Shown piece by piece: positions 7,573-15,044 of a DNA stretch of 34,767 nucleotides; position 1 is the first letter of the stretch, and each line of letters begins with the position of its first letter. The stretch lies in NCBI RefSeq assembly GCF_000834015.1, contig NZ_JXQI01000024.1, positions 1 through 34,767 of the forward strand, read 5' to 3'. The position numbers and the translations under genes were made by a program. The notes beneath the pieces are model-generated. The model was given only the letters and a program-made list of their open reading frames with translations. It was not told the origin of the DNA and did no database searches. The DNA is from Prevotella pectinovora. GTDB taxonomy: Bacteria; Bacteroidota; Bacteroidia; Bacteroidales; Bacteroidaceae.

Positions 7573-9126
7573 ATGAGTAAGCAATTAGAGAAAATCAAGC
7601 AATTGATCGCTAAGCGTGAAGAAGCTCGCTTGGGTGGCGGAGAGAAAGCTATCGAGAAGCAGCACGCTCGTGGAAAATATACAGCGCGTGAGCGTATCGA
7701 CATGCTCCTTGATGAGGGCAGCTTTGAGGAGTTTGACATGTTCAAGCTTCATCGTTGTACCAATTTCGGTATGGAGAAGAAGCAGTTCCTCGGTGATGGT
7801 GTAGTAGCCGGAAGCGGAACTATCGATGGTCGTCTCGTATACATCTTCGCTCAGGACTTCACCGTAAATGGTGGATCTCTCTCAGAGACTATGGCTCAGA
7901 AGATCTGCAAGGTCATGGATATGGGTATGAAGATGGGTGCACCGGTAATCGGTATCAACGACTCCGGTGGCGCACGTATCCAGGAGGGAATCAACGCATT
8001 GGCAGGATATGCTGAGATTTTCGAGCGTAACATCCTTGCTTCAGGTGTAATTCCACAGATTAGTGGTATCTTCGGTCCTTGTGCCGGAGGTTCTGTTTAT
8101 TCTCCAGCATTGACTGACTTCACTCTTATGATGGAGAACACATCATACATGTTCTTGACTGGTCCTAAGGTTGTGAAGACTGTTACTGGTGAGGATATCG
8201 ATCAGGAGCACCTCGGTGGTGCAAGCGTACACTCTACAAAGAGTGGTGTGACTCACTTCACAGCAGCTACAGAGGAAGAGGCTATGGAGATGATCAAGAC
8301 ACTCTTGAGCTACATTCCTTCTAACAATATGGAGGAGGCTCCACGTAAGGAGTGCACAGATCCTATCAACCGTATGGAGGATTCTCTCAACGACATCATT
8401 CCTGACGATCCTAACATGGCATACGACATGTATAAGGTTATCGGAGCAATTGTTGACAATGGCGAATTTTTTGAGGTTCAGCCTAAGTTCGCAAAGAACA
8501 TCATCGTTGGTTTCGCCCGCTTCAACGGACAGAGCGTTGGTGTCGTAGCCAACCAGCCATCATGCTATGCAGGTGTACTTGACGTTAATGCAAGCCGCAA
8601 GGGTGCTCGTTTCGTTCGTTTCTGCGACGCTTTCAATATTCCAATCGTCAGCCTCGTTGACGTGCCAGGATTCTTGCCAGGTACAGGTCAGGAGTACAAT
8701 GCTGTTATCCTCCACGGAGCAAAGTTGCTTTATGCTTACGGAGAGGCTACAGTGCCAAAAATCACCGTTACATTGCGTAAGAGTTATGGTGGTAGCCATA
8801 TTGTTATGGGTTGCAAGCAGCTCCGTACAGACCTTAACTACGCATGGCCATCAGCTGAGATTGCTGTTATGGGTGCTAGCGGTGCCGTTTCTGTGCTTTG
8901 TGCCAAGGAGGCAAAGACTCATGAGGATCCTAAGGCATTCCTTGCTGAGAAGGAAGAGGAATACACCGAGATGTTCGCTAATCCATATCAGGCAGCCAAG
9001 TATGGCTACATTGATGATGTGATTGAGCCTCGCAACACTCGTTTCCGCATCTGTCGCGGTTTGGCACAGCTTGCTACTAAGCGTGACAACCTGCCTGCTA
9101 AGAAGCACGGAAATATTCCTATGTAA
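7573..9126 (+). CDS. mmdA: Methylmalonyl-CoA/propionyl-CoA carboxyltransferase subunit (MmdA/PccB type)
   Basis: This 517-residue protein moves a carboxyl group between methylmalonyl-CoA (or propionyl-CoA) and biotin on the carrier protein encoded two genes downstream. It has the two crotonase-like halves of acyl-CoA carboxyltransferases. The N-terminal half holds [11 protein letters not shown] (129-139) and [11 protein letters not shown] (168-178), and the C-terminal half holds [13 protein letters not shown] and GGSHIVMG, which form the paired oxyanion holes. Sequence alone does not separate a decarboxylase alpha subunit (MmdA) from a propionyl-CoA carboxylase beta subunit. Its context, with an epimerase, an MmdE-like peptide and a stand-alone biotin carrier, favours the MmdA lineage, but the membrane beta subunit is missing here. 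Confidence 0.93.
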   Translation: MSKQLEKIKQLIAKREEARLGGGEKAIEKQHARGKYTARERIDMLLDEGSFEEFDMFKLHRCTNFGMEKKQFLGDGVVAGSGTIDGRLVYIFAQDFTVNGGSLSETMAQKICKVMDMGMKMGAPVIGINDSGGARIQEGINALAGYAEIFERNILASGVIPQISGIFGPCAGGSVYSPALTDFTLMMENTSYMFLTGPKVVKTVTGEDIDQEHLGGASVHSTKSGVTHFTAATEEEAMEMIKTLLSYIPSNNMEEAPRKECTDPINRMEDSLNDIIPDDPNMAYDMYKVIGAIVDNGEFFEVQPKFAKNIIVGFARFNGQSVGVVANQPSCYAGVLDVNASRKGARFVRFCDAFNIPIVSLVDVPGFLPGTGQEYNAVILHGAKLLYAYGEATVPKITVTLRKSYGGSHIVMGCKQLRTDLNYAWPSAEIAVMGASGAVSVLCAKEAKTHEDPKAFLAEKEEEYTEMFANPYQAAKYGYIDDVIEPRNTRFRICRGLAQLATKRDNLPAKKHGNIPM

Positions 9127-9138
9127 TTTGAAATCTTT

Positions 9139-9173
9139 ATCTGCCACGGAGCTGTTATGTTTCCGTGGCGGAT
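9139..9173 (+). other. Intra-operon hairpin after mmdA
   Basis: A 12-base arm (9139-9150) pairs with 9162-9173 with a single U-G pair, around an 11-base loop. It begins 12 bases after the mmdA stop codon. No T-run follows, so it is more likely an RNA-stability or processing element protecting the upstream mmdA message, or a weak attenuator, than a full terminator. Confidence 0.7.
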
Positions 9174-9195
9174 AATTACAAATAGAGTATATAGT

Positions 9196-9360
9196 ATGGG
9201 AAAAACAAATAATGAGGTATATGCAGCGATAGCGTTGGCATTGCATGAGTTCAAAGGAAACAATGTGCATGACAAGGAGCCTGGCGTTATCACAATCAAG
9301 GAGAGACACTCTGATTGGGAGTCTCATCTGCTGCGCATGACTAACAAACCTCAAAAATAA
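9196..9360 (+). CDS. Small MmdE/OadG-C-terminus-like subunit, 54 residues
   Basis: The peptide begins MGKTNNEVYAAIALALHEF, passes through HDKEPGVITIKERHSDWESH and ends LLRMTNKPQK. The pattern EV-AAIA-AL, then an ITIK strand, then a tryptophan within a short polar motif resembles the C-terminal tail of OadG/MmdD subunits, which binds the carboxyltransferase. There is no membrane helix and no Ala/Pro linker. Veillonella encodes a comparable 55-residue MmdE that resembles the MmdD C-terminus. The ATG at 9196 is chosen over 9157, because 9157 lies in the loop of the upstream hairpin and adds non-conserved residues. It sits between mmdA and the biotin carrier, which supports a structural role in the carboxylase complex. 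Homology is by eye. Confidence 0.75.
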   Translation: MGKTNNEVYAAIALALHEFKGNNVHDKEPGVITIKERHSDWESHLLRMTNKPQK

Positions 9361-9370
9361 TTACACAGAG

Positions 9371-9802
9371 ATGAAAGAATACAAATATACTATCAATGGC
9401 AACAAGTATGATGTCCAGATTGTTGACATCGTTGAGAATATTGCCACCGTCGCTGTAAATGGCGAGAACTATAGTGTTGAGATGGAGAAGGAGCCAGAGC
9501 CAGAGAAGAAGAAAGTTGTAGTAAAGCCTGTTGCTCAGCCACAGCCAGCGGCAGAGTCTTCTTCAGCTTCTGCTGCAAGAGTGAACACCAACAATGCTCT
9601 GAAGGCACCACTGCCTGGAGTAGTAAGAGAGATCAACGTTGCTGTTGGCGACGAAGTTGCTGTTGGTGATACCGTTGTCGTACTTGAGGCAATGAAGATG
9701 GCAAACAACCTTGAGGCAGAGAAGGCTGGCAAGGTGACCGCAATTCTCGTACAGGTTGGCGAGAGTGTGATGGAAGACACTTCACTCGTAGTAATAGAAT
9801 AA
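9371..9802 (+). CDS. mmdC: Biotin carrier protein of the methylmalonyl-CoA carboxylase/decarboxylase
   Basis: This 143-residue protein carries biotin between active sites. The C-terminal biotinyl domain (about 76-143) contains APLPGVVREI and the biotinylation motif EAMKM, with K109 as the modified lysine. Residues 1-40 form a small beta-rich N-terminal region, and a flexible linker rich in P, A, E, K and S (about 41-74) joins them. The gene starts 10 bases after the 54-residue subunit, so they are translationally close. A strong terminator 31 bases past the stop ends the operon. No biotin carboxylase or OadB/MmdB gene follows. Confidence 0.95.
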   Translation: MKEYKYTINGNKYDVQIVDIVENIATVAVNGENYSVEMEKEPEPEKKKVVVKPVAQPQPAAESSSASAARVNTNNALKAPLPGVVREINVAVGDEVAVGDTVVVLEAMKMANNLEAEKAGKVTAILVQVGESVMEDTSLVVIE

Positions 9803-9832
9803 GAATTCTGAAACCATAATAGAATTACTGAC

Positions 9833-9867
9833 AATGCCGCTTTAGCCGTGATGGCTAAGGCGGCATT
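9833..9867 (+). terminator. Strong hairpin ending the methylmalonyl-CoA operon
   Basis: A 15-base arm (9833-9847) pairs with 9853-9867 with one G-U pair around a five-base loop. It lies 31 bases after the mmdC stop, where two converging transcripts meet. The minus-strand side of the stem is flanked by A/T-rich sequence, so it may also stop transcription of the facing SNF2 gene. Confidence 0.85.
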
Positions 9868-9896
9868 TCTGTAGGGTATTATAATAGTCTTGCTAA

Positions 9897-12422
9897 TTAT
9901 TGATTTGCAAATAGTTTTCCGATAAGAGTGAGGAGGTTGGTTACCGTTTCCTTACTTTCAACAGGAATTTTAATCGATGTCTCTCCTGTCTTTTCGTTTT
10001 TCTCCGTTATGGAGTCAACGAGGGCAGCAGTGGCTTCGGGAGATTTCAGAGTCTTTGCCAATCCGGAGAGGAACGATATTCCTTGCTCCACAAGTTCTTT
10101 AGGATGTGCCTTTTTGTGGGATTTGTTTGGCTCGTTGTCAAAGGTTTCGTTCATGGCAGTCTGTCTGTCGTCTGTTTCGTTTCCGTCAGACAAGTATTCT
10201 GCGTTATGCGGCATGCCTTCTGTGTTATAGTCCTCTTCAGGTGTTGTGTTGTTTTCTTTTGCGGCTTCCTCATTTTCTTCTGCTGCGACAATAGCTTCTG
10301 CCGTGGAGGTTGTGTTGTTCTCATTCTCATCCGGCGTGTTGTTTTCCTCCTCTGATACGAAGCTGCTGACAGTCTCCATGATTTTGCCGAATTTGTTGTC
10401 GTCGGCAAAGATGGAATCCTCTCCGTTGTCGAGCACTCCTTCAAACATGGATGTCTTGAACCTCAACTTGCCCACCATCGTTTCCTCGATGGAGTGGGGT
10501 GCTACAAGGTTGATGACCTGTATGTTGCTTTGTTGTCCCAACCTGTATATGCGTCCGATGCGCTGCTCAAGCACAGCCGGATTCCATGGCAGGTCGATGT
10601 TGATTATAGTGGCTGCAACCTGAAGATTCAGTCCTGTGCTTCCAGCATCGGTGGAAAGGAAAACGCGACTTTCGGCATTGTTCGTGAAGTTGTCCACCAT
10701 ATCCTTCCTCTTTTCCGATGGCACTCCTCCATGCAGATACTCAAAGCCTATGCCTTTCTTTCTCAGTTCCTTAGCCACAAGTCGGGTCATCCGCTCCCAT
10801 TGGCTGAACACCACCACCTTTTCTCCCTCCTCGCAAACGATGTCGCTGATGAGGTTGATACATTCGTCCACCTTGGTGTCGTATCTCGTCTTCTGGTCCA
10901 GGATATAGCTGCTGTCGCATACCATTCTCATCTGTGAAAGATGGAGCAGGAGCCTGTTGCGGTCTTTCTCCGACAGGAAGTGGTGCTTCTGCCATTTCAT
11001 GACAAGCATTCTCACCTGGTGCTGCCATTCGGAGTGCATCGCCATCTGCTCTTTCGTCATCGGCACGAAGAGGTTCTTGTCAATCCTGCTTGGCATCTGC
11101 AGCTTCACGTCCTTCTTGCGCCGTCTGATAAGAATGTCGCTCAGTTGTTTTCCTATATTGTTCAGTCCCTTGTAGCCTAATATCTTGCCAGTCTCGTCGC
11201 TCACGATATGTTCTTCCTTGAACTTGTAATACGGTGCGAGTCGGAAGTTGTCTGCAAACTCTACTATGGAATACAGTTCGTCGAGCTTGTTCTCCAACGG
11301 CGTGCCAGACAGGATGACGGCATAGTCGGAATCTATTTTCCTTGCCGCCCTCGAAATCTGTGTATTCCAGTTCTTCAACCGTTGCACCTCGTCCATGATG
11401 AGCATGTCGGTCTGTAGTTTTCCGAGAATCCTGATGTCGTTGCATGCGCTGTTGTACGACACAATCTTGTATGTCTCCTTACGGCAGTATGCCTCTTTCC
11501 TTTTCAAGTGTCCGCCTTCAATCACGTATACGTCAGCATCCGTGAATTTCTTTATTTCGCTTCTCCATTGGTATTTCAGTGAAGTGGGGCAGAGTATGAG
11601 TACAGACTCTATGATTCCCTCTTTCCTCAGCAGTTCGGCAGTTCCGATAGCCTGAATGGTCTTGCCCAGTCCCATCTCGTCGGCGATAATAGCCTTGCCG
11701 GCTCTTGCTGCGAAGCGTATTCCCTCTTTCTGATAGGGATAAAGATTGGCATTGAGCAGAGCGTCAAGCTCTTCGTCGCCGTAAGTCGCCACGATATCCT
11801 TCCTTGCCTTTCTCGCCCTGAAGTCAAGTATGAAGTCAGTCGCATCTTTATAGCATCTGAATGTGTCGCTGATTCTCTTTGCCTGGTTCAGGAAGTCGCC
11901 GAAGGTGTAGAAGGCAGACTCCTTCAACACAGAGTCCTCGTCGAAATAATCCTTTGCCAGCTTCTCATATTCTTCCTTGTTGTCCGCTCCGATGCGTATC
12001 TTCACGCACCGTTCTTCCCTGTATGAAAGATAGACCGACGTGTATGGCGGAATCTCTCTGTGAACTCGATATTCCTTTCTCGTCCCCAGCCATTTTTTCA
12101 CAGCTTCAATGTGCTTGCATGTTCCCAGCCTTGATGTCTTGAAGTCCCAGCAGGAGCAATAGTTCCATTCGCTGTTAGCACCTCGGTATACCACCTTGTA
12201 TTCATTTGCAGTCAGAGGATTGTCCACGAGATATTCTCCGGGGCATAGCTCATCGTCTACACAGCGTATCTTTAGCTTGGCAGGTTCAGCGATTTGTCTT
12301 CTGAGCTTCACCTGCCATTCTTCCATCGAAAGGTTGTCAGGCTTTATGATATGCGAAACCTTGGCTTTCTTCTTGCCGGTAGCTTTTCTTTTCCTTTTAT
12401 CTTTATTTTCCTTTGTCGCCAT
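9897..12422 (-). CDS. SNF2-family helicase-like ATPase with SWIM zinc finger
   Basis: The 841-residue protein is a Swi2/Snf2 DNA translocase. The N-terminus is very lysine/arginine-rich (residues 1-22). A SWIM zinc finger has C89, C91, C102 and H104. The SNF2 ATPase core starts near 225 with Walker A DEMGLGKT (248-255) and DEVQ (344-347) as the DEAH-type box, then SGTPLENKLDEL. The helicase C-terminal lobe contains VFSQWERM, HGGVPSEKR, STDAGSTGLNLQ and QRIGRIYRLGQ. Residues ~690-790 are a low-complexity tail rich in E, N and T, before a short C-terminal helical segment ending FANQ. The role is probably remodelling of DNA-protein complexes or transcription/repair, as for RapA-like or SWIM-SNF2 bacterial proteins. 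No partner gene is adjacent, so it looks monocistronic. Function beyond the family is not shown. Confidence 0.92.
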   Translation of the reverse strand: MATKENKDKRKRKATGKKKAKVSHIIKPDNLSMEEWQVKLRRQIAEPAKLKIRCVDDELCPGEYLVDNPLTANEYKVVYRGANSEWNYCSCWDFKTSRLGTCKHIEAVKKWLGTRKEYRVHREIPPYTSVYLSYREERCVKIRIGADNKEEYEKLAKDYFDEDSVLKESAFYTFGDFLNQAKRISDTFRCYKDATDFILDFRARKARKDIVATYGDEELDALLNANLYPYQKEGIRFAARAGKAIIADEMGLGKTIQAIGTAELLRKEGIIESVLILCPTSLKYQWRSEIKKFTDADVYVIEGGHLKRKEAYCRKETYKIVSYNSACNDIRILGKLQTDMLIMDEVQRLKNWNTQISRAARKIDSDYAVILSGTPLENKLDELYSIVEFADNFRLAPYYKFKEEHIVSDETGKILGYKGLNNIGKQLSDILIRRRKKDVKLQMPSRIDKNLFVPMTKEQMAMHSEWQHQVRMLVMKWQKHHFLSEKDRNRLLLHLSQMRMVCDSSYILDQKTRYDTKVDECINLISDIVCEEGEKVVVFSQWERMTRLVAKELRKKGIGFEYLHGGVPSEKRKDMVDNFTNNAESRVFLSTDAGSTGLNLQVAATIINIDLPWNPAVLEQRIGRIYRLGQQSNIQVINLVAPHSIEETMVGKLRFKTSMFEGVLDNGEDSIFADDNKFGKIMETVSSFVSEEENNTPDENENNTTSTAEAIVAAEENEEAAKENNTTPEEDYNTEGMPHNAEYLSDGNETDDRQTAMNETFDNEPNKSHKKAHPKELVEQGISFLSGLAKTLKSPEATAALVDSITEKNEKTGETSIKIPVESKETVTNLLTLIGKLFANQ

Positions 12423-12570
12423 ATATATTTAAATGATCTTTATCGGCTTCTTAAGTCATTCCCAAATGGAAAGTTACCGAATTTCTCAAAGTCAACAAAT
12501 AAGTACGTTCGGAAAACATTTCCATAATGTACGTTGTCATTCTGAATTTCGTTGTCTCCATTATATTGTG

Positions 12571-12640
12571 CAAATACTTTGCAAACGAGCGCAAATAGAG
12601 TTTACTCTTATTTTGCCGAGTGCAGCTAAGTATTTTGCAA
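12571..12640. repeat. Imperfect 70-base inverted repeat
   Basis: CAAATACTT at 12571-12579 mirrors AAGTATTTTG at 12628-12637. Inside, GCAAATAGAG (12591-12600) mirrors CTCTTATTTTGC (12605-12616) around a TTTA loop. Between these lie partly complementary GC-richer segments. The whole could fold as one long imperfect hairpin in the SNF2 leader. Confidence 0.5.
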
Positions 12641-12730
12641 ATATAGCATAAAAATACGATTAATCGAGCGAAGTGGGGAATCTTTCTCGCTTCCGGGCGT
12701 CAGAATTTTACCCAGAGGCTGTAATTTGTT

Positions 12731-12842
12731 CCAGTACTCTCCGCCAAGTACTGTAGTACTCTTACGTAAGTACTGCAGTAATTTCTGTAAGAGTACTGGC
12801 GTAAGTCATATAGATACGATGCGTAAGTCATATAGATATGAT
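12731..12842. repeat. GTACT palindrome cluster with 22-base tandem repeat
   Basis: GTACT occurs five times between 12731 and 12799. AGTACTCTTAC (12755-12765) pairs perfectly with GTAAGAGTACT (12787-12797), and CCAGTACTC (12731-12739) pairs perfectly with GAGTACTGG (12791-12799), so two alternative hairpins share one arm. Immediately after, a 22-base unit beginning GCGTAAGTCATATAGATA occurs twice in tandem (12799-12820 and 12821-12842) with one difference. Confidence 0.8.
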
Positions 12843-12899
12843 ACGAAAACTATAGGGTTAGACAGAATAAAAAGCGTGTTTGTTGTCTGCTTTGACTTT

Positions 12900-12930
12900 A
12901 CCCTCAATCGGTCATTGGGGGCGGTAATGT
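12900..12930 (+). repeat. Diverged copy of the dispersed CATTAGG repeat
   Basis: ACCCTCAATCGGTCATTGGG followed by GGCGGTAATGT parallels the better-conserved copies at 15045 and 23311 (AACCC, then AATCGG, CATTAGG and a GTAAT block). The match is partial, so inclusion in the family is tentative. Confidence 0.45.
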
Positions 12931-12997
12931 CTTTTCCTAAATCAGAAGCTTGAATAAAAATAATATCCTTGAAGAAACATTTTAGATAGAAAAGCAG

Positions 12998-13005
12998 TAA
13001 CTTTG
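12998..13005 (+). promoter_or_regulatory. -7 promoter element for the gene at 13029
   Basis: TAACTTTG matches TAnnTTTG and lies 23 bases before the ATG at 13029. A T-rich stretch near 12980 is at about the right place for a -33 element but lacks a clear TTG. Confidence 0.55.
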
Positions 13006-13028
13006 TAGCACGAAAAAAATAAAAATGT

Positions 13029-13379
13029 ATGATAACATCAAAGACAGTTCATTCCTTCCAACTCAGTCAGCAGCAAGGACACACGCTCCTTACGGCACAG
13101 GAATATCCTTGGAGCGTGTTGCAGGTGGTGCCTACTACTCCGGCTGATTTTGAGAGTACGATGGCAATTCTGAAGGAGCGGGGAATGGTGGCTCACCATG
13201 ATACCGACCGCACATTCTGTATTATCCATCTGACGAGCGGCGACCATGACGGGCAACACCCCGAGCGGCATATTACTATCACCCAAGACAACCACATGCA
13301 GATTATCAATGACCTAAAGGACACGATGGCGCAGGCGGCTGTGTGGTATAAGACGAATGTTGTAGACTCTCTCTTGTGA
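13029..13379 (+). CDS. Unrecognised small protein, 116 residues
   Basis: I do not recognise this protein. It begins MITSKTVHSFQLSQQQGHTL, is soluble, histidine- and threonine-rich in the middle (about residues 55-85), and ends in a probable helix (DLKDTMAQAAVWYKTNVVDSLL split over the last 22 residues). A good -7 promoter element lies 23 bases before the start. A second ATG at 13025 opens a different frame of 40 codons ending at 13147 and overlaps the first third of this gene. Either frame could be the one translated from the same leader, but the 116-codon frame is longer and spans the whole transcript. No neighbours share its orientation closely, so context gives no function. It could be an orphan or decayed gene. 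Confidence 0.55.
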   Translation: MITSKTVHSFQLSQQQGHTLLTAQEYPWSVLQVVPTTPADFESTMAILKERGMVAHHDTDRTFCIIHLTSGDHDGQHPERHITITQDNHMQIINDLKDTMAQAAVWYKTNVVDSLL

Positions 13380-13581
13380 TTCGCTCTAAATAATATACAT
13401 CTTTTGAATCATAACAATCGACCACATGTAGAGAGATGCTAATTTTATAATTGTCGGCGCAATACAATCATTGGGTAGCCGTTTCTAAATTAATATCCCT
13501 GTATGTGAACGTGTAACGTACGTTTAATAAAGCGTTCTTTCTAAAACCTAGGTATTGCATAATAGATGGATAGGAAAGTCA

Positions 13582-13596
13582 ACGTAAATTTTACGT
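13582..13596. repeat. 15-base ACGTAAA palindrome between convergent genes
   Basis: ACGTAAATTTTACGT is a perfect inverted repeat around one central base, 30 bases beyond the stop of the TIGR02757 gene on the minus strand. It is AT-rich and short, so it could be a weak terminator or simply chance. Nothing else stands out between 13380 and 13625. Confidence 0.35.
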
Positions 13597-13625
13597 AAAG
13601 GATATGCTATGCCTTATCCGCTCGG

Positions 13626-14390
13626 TCAGGATTCATTTCCTTCGTCCACTCCCAGTCCGAATAGGGCGAAGTCGCCTTTTAGCGGGTCGTCGGGGAATAT
13701 CTTGAGCATGGTGTCTGTAAGCCGGCGGGCGGTGGTCATTGATGCCGTGCGGCTCTGCAGCAGATTCATGCGTTGTGCCTCCTGCACCACATGCGTGTCG
13801 AGCGGCATGATAAGACTGCGGCGGTCTATGATGTCAGCCCACAGACCAAGGTCTACGGGTGAGTCCGTGCGCACCATCCATCGCAGGAACATACACACCC
13901 GTTTGCAGGCCGACGATGTGTTTTTAGGGACAATCTTGCTTGCTCCATAGACAGAGAAGAAGCGGCAGATGGCGTCAACCGCCTCTAACCCCGTGGATGC
14001 ATTCCTCCTTACGTATTCCTTCATGCTTCCGTATTCAGTCAGCATCGTTTGATATGCCGATAGCAGACAGCACATGTCGTGACAGGTGTACAGCCGGTAA
14101 TAGCAGTCGGTGGAGTCGGGAAGACAGGTTTTCCATCCGCCGTGGCGCACCCAATGGTCAACATCACCTCTTGCGTCATCGAGCAGAAACTGTATCTTCG
14201 GAAAGAACTGTTTCCTCGATCCATAGCTAAGGCATGAAGCGATGAAAGCCATAGCTTCCCTGTTTGCCTTGCCCTCCACTTTGTGCATGAACGAACTCGG
14301 GTCGGCAGGCAGGAAATCCTTTGTCTCGTATTTCTCCGCGAGATACATAATCCTTTTTCTTGTTTCCTCTTCAATGATGAAATCAGTCAT
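13626..14390 (-). CDS. TIGR02757 (DUF2400) family protein
   Basis: The 254-residue protein carries the hallmarks of this uncharacterised bacterial family: an N-terminal DPSSFMHKVEGKANREAMAF region (near residues 30-50), the CKRVCMFLRWMVR helix, VDLGLW, LIMPLDTHVVQEAQRMNLL, and the terminal DFALFGLGVD. The middle and C-terminal segments recall helix-hairpin-helix DNA-glycosylase folds, and the family has been suggested to be nucleic-acid related. Catalytic residues are not established, so no reaction is assigned. The ATG at 14390 sits about 19 bases from the start predicted by a TACCTTTG element at 14415-14422. It is monocistronic and divergent from the small secreted protein gene. Confidence 0.88.
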   Translation of the reverse strand: MTDFIIEEETRKRIMYLAEKYETKDFLPADPSSFMHKVEGKANREAMAFIASCLSYGSRKQFFPKIQFLLDDARGDVDHWVRHGGWKTCLPDSTDCYYRLYTCHDMCCLLSAYQTMLTEYGSMKEYVRRNASTGLEAVDAICRFFSVYGASKIVPKNTSSACKRVCMFLRWMVRTDSPVDLGLWADIIDRRSLIMPLDTHVVQEAQRMNLLQSRTASMTTARRLTDTMLKIFPDDPLKGDFALFGLGVDEGNES

Positions 14391-14414
14391 TTGTCGTGAT
14401 ATTGTTTATGGTTG

Positions 14415-14422
14415 CAAAGGTA
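14415..14422 (-). promoter_or_regulatory. -7 promoter element for the TIGR02757 gene
   Basis: The minus strand reads TACCTTTG here, an exact TAnnTTTG match, 24 bases before the ATG. No clear -33 TTG is present at 20 bases. Confidence 0.55.
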
Positions 14423-14514
14423 ATTATTATAATTTGTCCATGATGTCGTTGGCCATAAAAATCATTATTTGTGGGTATTTTAATCGTTGTAATGTAAAAA
14501 TATGTCTTTCAGGC

Positions 14515-14545
14515 TTGTTTTATTTTGAAATAAATTGTATTTTTG
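14515..14545 (+). promoter_or_regulatory. Promoter of the small secreted-protein gene
   Basis: TTG at 14515-14517 and TATTTTTG at 14538-14545 match the Bacteroidetes -33/-7 elements with a 20-base spacer. The -7 element lies 23 bases before the ATG at 14569. Confidence 0.7.
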
Positions 14546-14568
14546 CAGAAATTAAAACGTTATCGATT

Positions 14569-14898
14569 ATGAGGAAGATTTATTATATCATTTTTGCCTT
14601 AGGGTTTATGAGCATGCCGGTGGTAGCCCATGCCGATCCGGCTATTGAGATAATAGAGACTGACTATGACGGCCAGAAGGGCGGCATTTCGCTTCGCGTC
14701 ATATCCGACGGTAACGGTCAGACGCGATTGCGTATTACCAATGCTAATGGTCAGACTCTGTCTATCTACGACGTGTCGGGAGCTCCTGTCAAGCGGATAA
14801 AGGTTGACGGAGTGGACAAGACTTATGAGCTGAATCTCCGCAAGGGATGCTACATTGTCAAAGTGGGCAATGTGGTGCGCAAAGTTTCTGTCAGCTGA
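14569..14898 (+). CDS. Tiny secreted protein that is almost only a type IX-like sorting domain
   Basis: The 109-residue protein starts at the ATG at 14569, just after a good promoter; the longer open frame upstream crosses the promoter and the divergent gene and is rejected. Residues 1-22 form a signal peptide (MRKIYYIIFALGFMSMPVVA, then HA before DPA). The C-terminal ~60 residues (LRITNANGQTLSIYDVSGAP through YELNLRKGCYIVKVGN to KVSVS) follow the pattern of the Bacteroidetes type IX secretion type-A sorting domain: a strand, an IYD-x-G turn, then L-x-x-G-x-Y-I-V-K. Only about 25 residues remain between them, so there is no cargo domain. It could be a small surface or periplasmic protein that only resembles the sorting fold. 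A terminator at 14948 closes it as a single gene. Confidence 0.8.
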   Translation: MRKIYYIIFALGFMSMPVVAHADPAIEIIETDYDGQKGGISLRVISDGNGQTRLRITNANGQTLSIYDVSGAPVKRIKVDGVDKTYELNLRKGCYIVKVGNVVRKVSVS

Positions 14899-14947
14899 CA
14901 CATGACATTCTTTTGATAAGATTTTAAGATTAAGTGTAAATGGATGT

Positions 14948-14982
14948 AAAGCGTTGGACCTGTTCGGTAACCAACGCTTTTC
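14948..14982 (+). terminator. Intrinsic terminator of the small secreted-protein gene
   Basis: AAAGCGTTGG (14948-14957) pairs perfectly with CCAACGCTTT (14971-14980) around a 13-base loop, and the stem runs directly into a short T-run. It lies 49 bases past the stop codon. Confidence 0.85.
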
Positions 14983-15044
14983 CTGTATTCTGGGGCAGTA
15001 TGTTTATTCTTGATAGAATGTATAAAATAAAAGTATTGACTTCT

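Larger units (their letters stand above)
12423..13024. other. Repeat-rich 600-base intergenic region
   Basis: No gene is visible. The region contains a long imperfect inverted repeat (12571-12640), a cluster of GTACT palindromes with a 22-base tandem repeat (12731-12842), a diverged copy of a dispersed repeat (12900-12930) and a promoter for the plus-strand gene at 13029. A CAAATATA at 12638-12645, which reads TATATTTG on the minus strand, is the best candidate -7 element for the SNF2 gene, but it would give a leader of more than 200 bases. Confidence 0.6.

Noticed and set aside
12731..12842. CRISPR array in the GTACT/22-base repeat cluster
   Set aside because: Only two 22-base units occur, directly abutting with no spacers, and no cas genes are nearby.
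14242..14568. N-terminal extension of the small secreted protein
   Set aside because: It would overlap the divergent TIGR02757 gene and its promoter, and would bury the signal peptide in the middle of the protein.
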